Made by a program: the position numbers and the translations under genes. This document shows, piece after piece, positions 14,970-23,310 of a stretch of DNA of 27,642 nucleotides. Within the stretch, counting starts at the first letter, position 1. Each line of letters starts with the position of its first letter. The DNA is taken from contig NZ_JAJEPW010000041.1 of assembly GCF_020687045.1 (NCBI RefSeq), positions 1 to 27,642 on the forward strand, in the 5' to 3' direction. A model generated the notes under the pieces. The model did not search any database. It was not told where the DNA came from and saw only the letters and a list, made by a program, of their open reading frames with translations. This DNA is from Vescimonas cirricatena. Its GTDB lineage: Bacteria; Bacillota; Clostridia; Oscillospirales; Oscillospiraceae.

Positions 14970-16726
14970 TTATGTATAATCTTCAGGGACTTGCTTTTCC
15001 AATATTTTGCTATAGTAAAGTTTGGCCATATCCACAGCACGCTCACTTATCATCGTGTGATCCCAAGTTGGATGCTTGTTACAAAAATCTTTTATCCAGG
15101 TATAGTTGGATTTTTATAGGTTTCTTGTTTTTTCGTATAAGTCTCTTGGCCTGCATCAGAATTTAACTGTTGCTCTAATAGAATAAGATTTCCGATTCCG
15201 AGCGAATATTCACCATCAGACTCCGGAACAAGATGTTCAACACTTCCATCATCCTCGAAAATCTCTTTTCTGGATAAGTAACAATTAAGTTTATTTATTG
15301 CGTACTTTGTTTTTGTGTTCGAAGGATTGTCTTTTTTTGAATAAGTCAAAGCAATAAACTTTTTGTAGAAATCTTCAAAGGTGGGGAATAATTGATCAAG
15401 CGGCTCAACTAACTTAGTTTGTATAATAGTTTGGGCTTCAGCTTTGTTAGTAGCTTTTCGAAGATTGATTGCAAAAGTCGAATAGATTTTTTCCAATCTA
15501 TTGGCTTTCCCACTAAGTATTGCATTATATGCAAAATGAAAGTTTTCCAAATATAAGACTGTACTCTTTAGCATTTTTAAATCAATGACGTCTCTATCCT
15601 TTACATCAAATAGAGCGAGAAGCGCAATACGAACCTGAACAACATTGAAGTAATTATTTAGAGCATTGAGACTCTGCACAAGCCAAAAATATTCTTTTCG
15701 ATTATTGTAATCTTCCCTTCTTGGATTAACTATTCTCATGTAAATTTTTGCGTTAAGAAGCATATCTTCCAAAAAATTTCTGTAACAAAGTTCAGTTTTA
15801 GCAATAGCGGAATTAAATGCATCATAAAGTTTATTTGAATAAGTTTTTTTGTACTTTGATATCCAAAAATGGCGATAAAATGTTGCGAGCCCCACAGTTT
15901 CTTTGCCAGTATTCAGTGTTGTTTTTATCTGCTTCCAACTTTCTTCAGCATAATCCGCAGGCTCTTCTTTTTTAAGTACTTCAAAGATCTTGTTTTTGAT
16001 TAGATCAATATCAGCGAGCCGCTTTCCTTTAGCGTTTAATATCTCAAATATCCGATTAGCTTGATCACGATCCGTAGTAGAAATTGATACAAATGTTGAA
16101 TTTAGAACTTGGTCTCTTAATGCTTTCAATATGTCAATTTCTGACAAAGATTTGACTTCTTCACTGCCGTGCTTGCGTTTTAAAAGCGCTTTTAATTTAT
16201 CATCTTTGAGTTGAGATACAAAGTAATCATATGTCTCTTTAATACAAGTTTCTTCTTCACTATCGGCCTCTTGACGGATCTTCTTTTCTTTATCTTGAAT
16301 GAAGTACGCAAAAAATGGATAACTCGTTTTACTTTTTAAAATGCGAACTTCCTTACCATCATCATCCTCCGTCATAATATAGGTGAAAATTTGTCGGCTT
16401 AATGTAGTTTCTCCCAATTCAACAAAGCGATCTGACAAAGCGGAAAACAAAATAGTAATGGTAGTTAAACGTTGTTGTCCGTCAACAACTTGAATTTCTT
16501 GATCTGTGCCTTCTGTGAAGTTACCGATAAAGAGCATGGTTCCAAGAAAATATTGACTTGCAGAAATTTTTCCATTACTAATAGCAAGGTTGCCCATCAT
16601 ATCTTCAAAAAACTCTTGGTAGTTCTTTTTGTCCCAAGAGTACTCTCGTTGAAAACGGGGAATTAGAAATTGCCTTTTTGAACCAAGGAGATCTCTTATT
16701 GTTTTATCATACGGTTTAATATTCAT
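14970..16726 (-). pseudogene. DUF262/DUF1524 (GmrSD-like) protein with a C-terminal frameshift
   Basis: The leftward frame begins MNIKPYDKTIRDLLGS and is open for 544 residues. The N-terminal DUF262 domain has the nucleotide-binding motif VVDGQQRLTTI near residue 80, and the DUF1524 domain has the HNH-like VEHLVPES near residue 500. The frame then stops at 15092, but a second frame continues SNYTWIKDFCNKHPTWDH and ERAVDMAKLYYSKI to 14970, the expected DUF1524 C-terminus. One base is missing in an A-run (T5 on the plus strand, 15111-15115). Corrected, the protein would be 585 residues. GmrSD-type proteins cut modified phage DNA. The gene is AT-rich, overlaps the end of fic and is probably cotranslated with it. 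A sequencing error in the run is an alternative to true decay. Confidence 0.85.
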
Positions 16727-17723
16727 GACGATTCTCCTTTATTTTTAGACTATATGCCCAATGTCCGTTTTCATGACACTTGACAAGTTTACTTTCTTCT
16801 GCCAGATCTGCAAGAATCCGGTTCGCTGTAGCCGCCGAAACACCACACAGAGCCCTAACATCCGCATTCATGATAAACTCATGTGTTTGCATAAACTTCT
16901 CAATCTGCTTCCAGCGAACCGTCGCCTTATCCATCGCTCCATCGCTCATTTCATCACTCGTATTAATGGCATCCATGAGCGATGCTTTGATAGCTGAGAG
17001 CATGAACTCGATAAACACCGTAGACTCTCCTGCATTGTTGGAGGCATTGATGGCCTCGTAATACTCCTGCTGGCGGTCATGGATGATAGACTCCACCGGC
17101 AGCCAAGCAAAGGCAGGATTCCACTTGGAAAGCAGCAGCGTATGCCACAGGCGTCCGACGCGGCCATTTCCATTGGCAAAGGGGTGGATCAACTCAAACT
17201 CATAATGGAACACGCAGCTGCGGATCAGCATATGCACATCGCTGTTCTTGACCCAATCCAGCAGTTCCATGACTAAATTGGGAACATACTGCGGCAGCGT
17301 GCCAAAATGTAGGACATGCCCTTCCTGGTCAACGACGCCGACGGGCTTGGAGCGGAACACCCCGGACTCATCCACCAGCCCCCGGGTCATGATGCCGTGA
17401 GCGGTCAGCAGGTCATCCACAGAGTAGGGGTCAAGCTCCTCCAATCGCTCATAGATCTCATAGGCATTTTTAACCTCGGCAATATCTTTGGGCGGAGCCA
17501 GAACCTGCTTGCCGTTCAGAACTGCGGTGACCTGTTCTAAACTCAAAGTGTTCTGTTCAATGGCCAGAGAGCCGTGGATCGTCCGGATACGGTTTGTCCG
17601 CCGTAAAGTTGGGTTCGCAGACAGCTGATTGGTGGAAGTCAGCTTGCCCACCAGTTCGGCGATTTCCGCAATCTCATGGATCATCGTATTTGTAATTTCA
17701 AAAGGAGGTTTCCTATTCCTCAT
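16716..17723 (-). CDS. Fic-domain protein (AMP-transferase type) with C-terminal winged helix
   Basis: This 335-residue protein has the Fic active-site motif IHPFANGNGRVGR near residue 185 and the inhibitory-helix motif near residue 55 (HGSLAIEQNTLS), so the helix lies N-terminal to the Fic core (class II). Residues about 280-330 form a winged helix-turn-helix (NADVRALCGVSAATANRILADL). Fic proteins transfer AMP or other nucleotide parts to target hydroxyl groups; targets here are unknown. The gene ends 11 bases inside the DUF262 gene start, which implies coupling. Its promoter overlaps a dyad, and the winged helix makes autoregulation plausible. The chain before the winged helix (SDEMSDGAMDK) is encoded by the same sequence that is repeated in the promoter. 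Confidence 0.92.
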   Translation of the reverse strand: MRNRKPPFEITNTMIHEIAEIAELVGKLTSTNQLSANPTLRRTNRIRTIHGSLAIEQNTLSLEQVTAVLNGKQVLAPPKDIAEVKNAYEIYERLEELDPYSVDDLLTAHGIMTRGLVDESGVFRSKPVGVVDQEGHVLHFGTLPQYVPNLVMELLDWVKNSDVHMLIRSCVFHYEFELIHPFANGNGRVGRLWHTLLLSKWNPAFAWLPVESIIHDRQQEYYEAINASNNAGESTVFIEFMLSAIKASLMDAINTSDEMSDGAMDKATVRWKQIEKFMQTHEFIMNADVRALCGVSAATANRILADLAEESKLVKCHENGHWAYSLKIKENRHEY

Positions 17724-17757
17724 AGAAACACCTCATGCAAAAGATTCATTCGACCGT

Positions 17758-17810
17758 ATTATACCACACATCGCTCATTTCATCAATCATTTTTGGTGAC
17801 ATGATTGAGT
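17758..17810 (-). promoter_or_regulatory. fic promoter with overlapping dyad operator
   Basis: On the minus strand TTGATG (17781-17786) and TATAAT (17758-17763) are spaced by 17 bases. TCAATCAT (17783-17790) and ATGATTGA (17801-17808) form an inverted repeat over the -35 box with a 10-base centre. The start codon is 35 bases downstream of the -10 box. Confidence 0.7.
17769..17793. repeat. 25-bp repeat, copy 2 (in the fic promoter)
   Basis: Identical to 12658-12682. It covers the spacer, the -35 box and half of the dyad of the fic promoter. Confidence 0.7.
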
Positions 17811-17839
17811 GATGGAGCGTATTGCTTATATAAAAATGA

Positions 17840-17863
17840 GCCCTGAGAGGCAACTCTCCGGGC
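17840..17863 (-). terminator. Leftward rho-independent terminator
   Basis: GCCC-x-GAGAG pairs with CTCTC-x-GGGC around a four-base loop. On the minus strand it is followed by TCATTTTTATA. It would end transcription coming from the remnant at 17881-18010 before the fic promoter. Confidence 0.6.
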
Positions 17864-17880
17864 CGTTTCAATTTAGATGG

Positions 17881-18010
17881 TTATTCTTCAATTCGAACCC
17901 ATGCACAGATATCCCAAACTGATTTCGAGTCAAGCCGTTCATGCCCACTCGCATAAATCTGTAGAAAATAGATTTGCTGTGGCTCAAACGAGAATTGCAG
18001 GCCTCCTTTA
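17881..18010 (-). pseudogene. C-terminal coding remnant, unknown family
   Basis: About forty leftward codons read like real protein (QFSFEPQQIYFLQIYASGH, then DSKSVWDICAWVRIEE) and end in TAA just before a leftward terminator. Upstream, the frame runs into the start of the tyrosine integrase gene on the other strand, so the 5' part of the gene is gone. AAAGGAGG at its head has no usable start behind it. I do not recognise the family. Confidence 0.45.
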
Positions 18011-18043
18011 TGTAAAATGAAACCAAAAACGGGAGGCGCTGAT

Positions 18044-19177
18044 ATGGTCGCAGGGCACATGACAAAGAAAAATGGGTATTGGTACTTGATTCTTATGGTG
18101 AGGGATGAGACGGGCCGGTTAAAGCAGAAGTGGATTTCAACCCACCTTCGGGTGGAGGGAAATAAAAAGAAAGCAGAAGCAATGCTCCTTGCCGCTCGAC
18201 GGGAATATACGGATCTCGCCGAAATACAGAAGCGTAGTAACGACATTCTCGTCAGCCACTACCTCACGACCTGGGTTGAGGGGTGTCGAGGGAAGGTTTC
18301 AATCGGTACTTATGAAGAATACAAAAACTGCATTAATAACAGAATTGTCCCTTACTTCGAAGAACGGAATATTTTACTTTTAGATCTGAAGCCGGCAGAT
18401 GTTCTGGATTACTACAATTCGCTATATGCCAAAGGCCTCACCGGAAACACGGTTTTACACTATCATGTGCTTCTCCGCAGGGCTTTGAAGGAGGCAAGCA
18501 TGCGGGGCTTAATTCAGAATGACCCCACAGACGTTATTCCACGACCTAAAAAGGGGCAGTCTGTTGCGGATTGCTATTCTCCGGAGGAGTGCAGAAAACT
18601 ACTTGATGCGCTTCATGGCGATCCGCTTGAACTCCCTATTACTTTAGCTGTTTTGTATGGACTGCGGCGCAGTGAAGTTTTGGGGCTGCGATGGAGTGCT
18701 ATCGATTTTAAAAGAGCCACGATTATGATTTCACATTCTGTAACATCGAGCGTGATTAACGGGAAACGGCAGATGATCGCGAAGGACAAGCTAAAGCGCA
18801 AGTCCAGCTTTCGGACATTGCCGCTCATGCCGCAGGTTGCAGCTATGCTTCAGAAGGTCGCAATTCAGCGCTATGGGATACAACCGCCGCCTAATGGGGA
18901 CTACATCTGTGTGAATGGAGTGGGGCAGTTGCTTACACCTGACTATCTTTCCGAGCATTTCAAAACGATTCTGGCAAAGAACAACTTGCGCAGGATTCGA
19001 TTTCATGATTTGAGGCATAGCTGTGCTAATTTGCTCATCTCTGCCCGTGTGCCGCTGATAGAGGTGCAGCAGTGGTTGGGACACAGCAGCCTGTCTACTA
19101 CAGCAGATTTATATGTGCATCTGGAGTATGCCGCAAAAGAGCAAAATGCTCATGTCATCTCGCAGATGTTGCTTTGA
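18044..19177 (+). CDS. Tyrosine recombinase / phage-type integrase
   Basis: This 377-residue integrase starts MVAGHMTKKNGYWYL after GGGAGGCGCTGAT. Residues 1-55 form an AP2-like arm-binding domain, about 60-160 the SAM-like core-binding domain, and 170-370 the catalytic domain. Catalytic residues are visible: Arg in YGLRRSEVLGLRW, His-x-x-Arg in FHDLRHSCANLL, His in LGHSSLSTT and the nucleophile Tyr in ADLYVHLEYA. It belongs to the Tn916/ICE-type integrase group. It lies mid-element, far from the serine recombinase att sites, so it probably served an older ICE or prophage. The zincin gene starts 19 bases after it. Confidence 0.95.
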   Translation: MVAGHMTKKNGYWYLILMVRDETGRLKQKWISTHLRVEGNKKKAEAMLLAARREYTDLAEIQKRSNDILVSHYLTTWVEGCRGKVSIGTYEEYKNCINNRIVPYFEERNILLLDLKPADVLDYYNSLYAKGLTGNTVLHYHVLLRRALKEASMRGLIQNDPTDVIPRPKKGQSVADCYSPEECRKLLDALHGDPLELPITLAVLYGLRRSEVLGLRWSAIDFKRATIMISHSVTSSVINGKRQMIAKDKLKRKSSFRTLPLMPQVAAMLQKVAIQRYGIQPPPNGDYICVNGVGQLLTPDYLSEHFKTILAKNNLRRIRFHDLRHSCANLLISARVPLIEVQQWLGHSSLSTTADLYVHLEYAAKEQNAHVISQMLL

Positions 19178-19196
19178 CAAAAGAAAGGAGGACACC

Positions 19197-19961
19197 ATGG
19201 CGTTTGATATCATGAATCTTTTCAAAGAAACGGAAGACTTACTTACAGAATTGGACGAAGGGAACGAACTGGCTGCGGTGGATTTTGCCAACCGTATTTC
19301 ATCTATGTCGCCCTCGTGTTCGGCAACCAAAAGCTATGCAGTCTACCAGGACGATGCCGCCATAAGATACGCCCAATGGTTTTTGGCCTGTAATAAGGAA
19401 CTTGGGATTAACCGTTGCATAGATGGCCTGCACCAATATGCCGGTAGGATCTGGCACGCAGATACACCGATACTCACGGAAGATGGCGTGGTAACGGTGT
19501 TTCAGATGGTGGATGCCCTGTTTTTCTATTCTCAAAAAGTGCTGGACAAGCACCCGGTCGACATTTTAGTGATCGATGCCCAACATGAGTGTTTGAATGG
19601 GGAAACTTCTGCTGTGTTTACAGCGGAAGGAATGCAGGGTTGCATCTGCATGTACCGAATGCAAAGTGAGGAGGTAAGACCGATCCATGTACTGCTGCAT
19701 GAACTGGGTCATCTGCTCCACATCAAAGTAACCGGAACACTGACCGGAATTCCGAAATCTTTCGTGGGACATTTGCTGAATCTGGGGATAGAGTGCAGTA
19801 AGCTGACTGCTACTCAGCTTCAGGAACTGTTTGCTGACACCTTCATGCTGGCTGTCATTAATAAGCATCCTGAATTAGGAGTACCTGAACTCAATTTCTC
19901 GGCTAAAACGCTTGCCCACTGTTATAAGTATATTTGCACACTTTTTGACAGCATGAGATAG
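19197..19961 (+). CDS. Zincin-like metalloprotease domain protein (HELGH)
   Basis: The start at 19197 (MAFDIMNLF) has AAAGGAGG seven bases upstream. The 254-residue protein has the metal-binding HExxH motif in VLLHELGHLLHI near residue 170, and a downstream acidic helix LQELFADTFML near 215 that can supply the third ligand, the layout of ImmA/IrrE-like (M78) zincins. It has no signal peptide or membrane helix, so it acts in the cytoplasm. In ICEBs1, ImmA cleaves the repressor ImmR to induce the element. Here no helix-turn-helix repressor is adjacent, so the target may be one of the next two proteins or a distant factor. It probably shares an operon with the integrase. Confidence 0.75.
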   Translation: MAFDIMNLFKETEDLLTELDEGNELAAVDFANRISSMSPSCSATKSYAVYQDDAAIRYAQWFLACNKELGINRCIDGLHQYAGRIWHADTPILTEDGVVTVFQMVDALFFYSQKVLDKHPVDILVIDAQHECLNGETSAVFTAEGMQGCICMYRMQSEEVRPIHVLLHELGHLLHIKVTGTLTGIPKSFVGHLLNLGIECSKLTATQLQELFADTFMLAVINKHPELGVPELNFSAKTLAHCYKYICTLFDSMR

Positions 19962-20019
19962 TTCGACAAACTTATGCTATACAAGCGAAATAGAATAATC
20001 ATCAGAAAGGAGCGTGCCT

Positions 20020-20415
20020 ATGGAATTGATCGCCTCTCTCTTTTGTCATGTCCCAGAGGGCTTGCCTGAAACCGAAGTGCAGCAGGAATTACAACGCCAG
20101 CATGACATGCTGGCTCAGCATGCAGCACATACCGGACGAGCAATCGAGCATTGCTTTTTTCATGTGGGTGAGTTCAACTTTGAAAAACCGGATGAGGTTT
20201 TGCTTCGCTTTTTGCAACGCGCGCAGGCTAATGATCTCGGACTTATTTTTGTAGAGAGCAAAGAAGTGTTCCCCTTGTCACAGCAAGCACACATTCCATG
20301 CGTGGAGGTATGCTTTGTGCGAGAGGGGGTACAAGAAACCCTTGGGCATGATGATATCCAAGTGGCTGAAGAGGAACTCCAGCCAAAGAATGTATATATG
20401 TACTGGGGCTTTTAG
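20020..20415 (+). CDS. Uncharacterised 131-aa protein, faintly resolvase-like
   Basis: The start MELIASLFCH follows AAAGGAGCGTGCCT. The pattern of a QRQHDMLAQHAAHTG helix, then CFFHVGEF, then a helix and GLIFVESKEVFPL, recalls the catalytic-domain fold of serine recombinases (Q...L..Y....G, Y.DEG.SG, D.I.V..LSRL). However, the nucleophile serine and the SG and SRL residues are all missing, so it cannot be a working recombinase. It may be a degenerate domain with a regulatory role, or the likeness may be chance. It stands alone between two intergenic promoters in the zincin/LSR2 interval. Confidence 0.65.
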   Translation: MELIASLFCHVPEGLPETEVQQELQRQHDMLAQHAAHTGRAIEHCFFHVGEFNFEKPDEVLLRFLQRAQANDLGLIFVESKEVFPLSQQAHIPCVEVCFVREGVQETLGHDDIQVAEEELQPKNVYMYWGF

Positions 20416-20444
20416 TTGAAATTTGTCGGAAACTATGCCACAAT
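20416..20444 (+). promoter_or_regulatory. Promoter upstream of the 313-aa protein
   Basis: TTGAAA (20416-20421) and CACAAT (20439-20444) with a 17-base spacer. The spacer motif GGAAACTATGC resembles ACAAACTTATGC in the gap before the 131-aa gene (about 19966), so the two genes may share control. Confidence 0.45.
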
Positions 20445-20467
20445 AGGAATACCTTTCCAGAGAGGAT

Positions 20468-21409
20468 GTGTATGTTGTGGACGCAGTTTCCCATTATCTG
20501 AATAGTATCCTCGCGCCCAGGCTGCGCGGCTATGGTGTTTCGGAGCACTTTCTTCTGCACACCATCGGTATCATTCATACACAGATGACCGCTCTTCTAC
20601 GCCATTGGGATGATCGGGTTTTCAAAAATACCGTTTTGCTGCTTGGCCTGGAGGAAGGAAGCTTTTATGAGCCTCCAGCTAAAATCGATATTCGCTGTTT
20701 TGTGGTCGTCGCTATTCGAAACAGTCCCATTGAAACGATCCAGAGTGACGCCTGTGGAGAGGCTGGGCTGAGCAAATCGTTGCCCAGCAAAGAAGTGAAG
20801 GAAATTACATCAGAGGCCATTCGCTATTTCAGCAAGCAGGATTTTGCTGAAATGTGCAGACAGGCAAAGCTTAGCGCAAGACAGGATTTGTATCAGGAAC
20901 TCGCAAATGAGCACCCTGTCGCATGGGCTGCGCTGAAGCACCTTGCCGCAACGAACAGCAAGACCGTTGATTATCCGAAAGTATCCGTTTCCGAACCTTA
21001 TTTTTTGGAAGGCGTGGATAAAGAGTCGGAGATTATCGCAACGTCCGGTGAAATGAAGATAGGAATTTACGATGGATATACTCCCGAAATAGAGCCTCCG
21101 CTTATGGCTTTTCTAAAAATGCTTTCCGCCGACTCCGATGGCGCATTGATCGTTGATTCGTTGAAGTCCGTTACGAGAAACATCACCAAGCTGCTCAGCA
21201 TCCTCGAGTTTCTTCTTACGCGAGACCTTATATTTGCATCAACAAACTACTACATGGAGAACGGGCATGTTGAACATCGTATGAAACCTTTGCGCGCAGG
21301 TCATAGTACGAATGACATGCTACGCAATGTCTCTAATACGAGTGGTCTGGGCTATAAGCACAAGGCTGCATTAAGCCAGTATGCCAAGCAAGCTAAATCA
21401 ACTGAATAA
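20468..21409 (+). CDS. Uncharacterised 313-aa protein
   Basis: The start MYVVDAVSHYL follows AGAGAGGATGTGT. The product is soluble, with no signal peptide or membrane helix. The N-terminal half is mixed and the middle is helical (KEVKEITSEAIRYFSKQDF). The region around 215-285 (PPLMAFLKMLSADSD, then VTRNITKLLSILEFLLTRDLI) could be a winged helix with a following wing at MENGHVEHRM. The C-terminus is basic. I do not recognise the family. It ends at a strong terminator and begins behind its own promoter, so it is a single-gene unit in the element, possibly regulatory. Confidence 0.75.
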   Translation: MYVVDAVSHYLNSILAPRLRGYGVSEHFLLHTIGIIHTQMTALLRHWDDRVFKNTVLLLGLEEGSFYEPPAKIDIRCFVVVAIRNSPIETIQSDACGEAGLSKSLPSKEVKEITSEAIRYFSKQDFAEMCRQAKLSARQDLYQELANEHPVAWAALKHLAATNSKTVDYPKVSVSEPYFLEGVDKESEIIATSGEMKIGIYDGYTPEIEPPLMAFLKMLSADSDGALIVDSLKSVTRNITKLLSILEFLLTRDLIFASTNYYMENGHVEHRMKPLRAGHSTNDMLRNVSNTSGLGYKHKAALSQYAKQAKSTE

Positions 21410-21416
21410 ATGTTGT

Positions 21417-21450
21417 GAACCCGTACCTAACCCGGTACGGGTTCTTTTTT
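21417..21450 (+). terminator. Strong rho-independent terminator
   Basis: GAACCCGTACC and GGTACGGGTTC form an 11-bp stem followed by TTTTTT, eight bases after the stop of the 313-aa gene. Confidence 0.9.
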
Positions 21451-21508
21451 GTTCGGCAGCTGCAAGTTGGCTGCCGTTTCTTCATAGTATCAATCCAGGA
21501 GGTGTCTC

Positions 21509-21643
21509 ATGAAAAACAAGCAAATTATTGTTCGTTGTACGTATTCCGATGCAGACCAGACACTGGCAGAACTCATCCAAGAGTCCTTTCGGTTCTTTCT
21601 TCAAAAAGAGCTTTTTGCCCTGGCTATTCGCCAGCCGATGTAG
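21509..21643 (+). CDS. Small protein (44 aa) preceding the serine recombinase
   Basis: The start follows CCAGGAGGTGTCTC, a near-perfect ribosome site. The peptide reads MKNKQIIVRCTYSDADQT and ends FLQKELFALAIRQPM. Short proteins of this shape (a strand, then ESFRFFLQKEL) are often found just before large serine recombinase genes in Clostridia mobile elements, as I remember them. A role in translational coupling or recombination control is a guess. The recombinase gene starts 45 bases downstream. Confidence 0.7.
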   Translation: MKNKQIIVRCTYSDADQTLAELIQESFRFFLQKELFALAIRQPM

Positions 21644-21688
21644 TATTGTTGTGGCGATGAATGGTCGCTTATTTCGGGAGGACAGTAT

Positions 21689-23266
21689 ATGTACTTAGAG
21701 ATAAGCAACCCCATGGACTACCATGTAGCACTATACATCAGACTATCAAAGGAGGACGAAAACGAAGGGCCATCAGAAAGCGTCAACAACCAGAAATCCC
21801 TCTTGGATGATTTTGTGAAGAAACATCGACTGTCGGTTTATGACACTTATATCGATGACGGTTGGAGCGGCACCAATTTTGACCGACCGGATTTCCAGCG
21901 TATGATCGGTGACATCGAAGCCAAGAAGGTCAACATGGTCATCACTAAAGACCTGTCCCGTCTGGGCAGAGATTATATCATGACCGGTCATTATATGGAG
22001 CGTTACTTCCCGGAAAAACGGGTGCGGTATATCTCATTGCTGGACGGCATCGATACAGGCGTGGAATCTTCAGCCAATGACATTACTCCGTTCCGTGCCA
22101 TCATGAACGACATGTATGCCAAGGACATTTCCAAGAAGATCAAATCCGTCAAGCGGGATAAGCAGCGTAAGGGACAGTTCATTGGTGGTAAGCCGGTCTA
22201 TGGCTATAAAATGCACCCCACCGAGAAGAACAAAATCGTCATTGACGAGGAAGTAGCACCCATGGTGCGGCGTATCTTCAATATGGCACTGGACGGGATG
22301 AGCTGTAGGCAGATCGCTACACAGTTAAATGAAGAGGGTGTACCCACTCCGGCAACCTATGCAGGACTGCCTGTGGCAAAACCAGGTCCCTATACCGGAC
22401 TGTGGAGCAGTGAGCGTATCTCAGATATGTTGCAGAACGAAACCTATATCGGAAACATGGTACAGGGCCGGACGGTGAAGATCAGCTACAAGTCCAAGAA
22501 GTGTCTGAAGCAGAACCGTGAAAACTGGGTCGTGGTAGAAAATACTCATGAGCCGCTGATCGACAAAGAAACTTTTCAAAAGGTACGAATGTTGGTCAAC
22601 AGCCGTAAGCATACCCGAAGCCGCACCTATGACTTCCTGCTCAAAGGAATGATCTTCTGCCATGAGTGCGGTTACCCGCTGGCAGTACTCAACCGCAAAA
22701 ATGCTGCAGGAGAAGATGTGCTGTACTTCGTCTGCCGGACTTATCAGCGCTTCACCAAAGCCGGTGTCTGCTCCTGCCATAGCATTAAAGAAAAGACTGT
22801 GACGGATGCCGTCATCGCCAAGATACAGGAGGTCTGCGAGGCCTATTTGGATCCGAGTCAGCTGCGGCCCATTGCTATTGCTACTGTGGAAGAGGTGCGC
22901 AAAGCAGAGGGCCACGATAGCGAGATTCAGTCCCTGCACAGCAAGATTGACGGCCTGACCGCCAATCTGGATAAGATGTACATGGATCGGCTGACAGGTC
23001 TGCTTGCTGAATCTGATTTCGAGCGGATCTATCAGCGCATCAAGATGGAGCGCAGCTTACTTGAGGAAAAGCTGAAGGACTTGGAAGTGCAAAAAGAAAG
23101 CCCGGTCAGTACGGAAGACCGAGCTAAAGAGTTGGTTCGACGCTTTATTGATTCTGCCTATACCAGCCGGGAACTCTTGGTCAGCCTTATCGAGAGAGTA
23201 GAACTGACCGAAGACAAACAAATCATTATCAAATTCCGCTTCCGTGAACTGGAAGCAATTTCTTAG
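21689..23266 (+). CDS. Large serine recombinase LSR2, at the right end of the inner element
   Basis: This 525-residue recombinase starts behind CGGGAGGACAGTAT; an alternative start is MDYHVALYIRLS nine codons later. The resolvase domain has the nucleophile in VALYIRLSKEDE and VITKDLSRLGRDY. The Recombinase domain spans about 170-280 (KPVYGYKM, LQNETYIGNM). The zinc ribbon is MIFCHECGYPLAVL with a CSCHS partner. A coiled coil (about 400-475) precedes a conserved tail ending FRFRELEAIS. It groups with Tn4451 TnpX-like and ICE recombinases rather than with LSR1. The gene ends 26 bases from the right GCTATGT core, as expected for the enzyme of this element. Confidence 0.95.
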   Translation: MYLEISNPMDYHVALYIRLSKEDENEGPSESVNNQKSLLDDFVKKHRLSVYDTYIDDGWSGTNFDRPDFQRMIGDIEAKKVNMVITKDLSRLGRDYIMTGHYMERYFPEKRVRYISLLDGIDTGVESSANDITPFRAIMNDMYAKDISKKIKSVKRDKQRKGQFIGGKPVYGYKMHPTEKNKIVIDEEVAPMVRRIFNMALDGMSCRQIATQLNEEGVPTPATYAGLPVAKPGPYTGLWSSERISDMLQNETYIGNMVQGRTVKISYKSKKCLKQNRENWVVVENTHEPLIDKETFQKVRMLVNSRKHTRSRTYDFLLKGMIFCHECGYPLAVLNRKNAAGEDVLYFVCRTYQRFTKAGVCSCHSIKEKTVTDAVIAKIQEVCEAYLDPSQLRPIAIATVEEVRKAEGHDSEIQSLHSKIDGLTANLDKMYMDRLTGLLAESDFERIYQRIKMERSLLEEKLKDLEVQKESPVSTEDRAKELVRRFIDSAYTSRELLVSLIERVELTEDKQIIIKFRFRELEAIS

Positions 23267-23274
23267 GGCAAATT

Positions 23275-23310
23275 GTTTACAATAGGCGAGTCGCTATGTG
23301 TCCCGCATCG
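23275..23310. other. attR of the inner sigK element
   Basis: Inside arm GTTTACAATAG (23275-23285), then the core GCTATGT (23293-23299), then sigK sequence. Joined to the left end, the arms form a 48-base dyad centred on GT, the last two core bases. That is the layout of a serine integrase attP. Confidence 0.75.

Larger units (their letters stand above)
14811..23299 (+). mobile_element. Inner 8.48-kb serine-recombinase element in the 3' end of sigK
   Basis: The boundaries are set by the break in the SigK protein and by the GCTATGT repeats. Removing 8482 bases joins ISRSYV to SRIEKRALEKLEAALREHC without a frame change. The element carries, left to right: a hairpin, a frameshifted DUF262/DUF1524 gene and fic (both leftward), a remnant, a tyrosine integrase, a zincin, two uncharacterised genes, a 44-codon gene and the large serine recombinase LSR2, whose stop is 26 bases from the right core. 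The tyrosine integrase in the middle suggests an older element inside it. Whether excision is developmental or only transfer-related is unknown. Confidence 0.82.

Noticed and set aside
12658..17793. The two 25-base repeats as att sites of the tyrosine integrase
   Set aside because: The interval would include the sigK fragment and LSR1, so moving it would contradict the SigK reading frame evidence. The repeat also occurs within fic, which fits regulation or shared coding sequence better.
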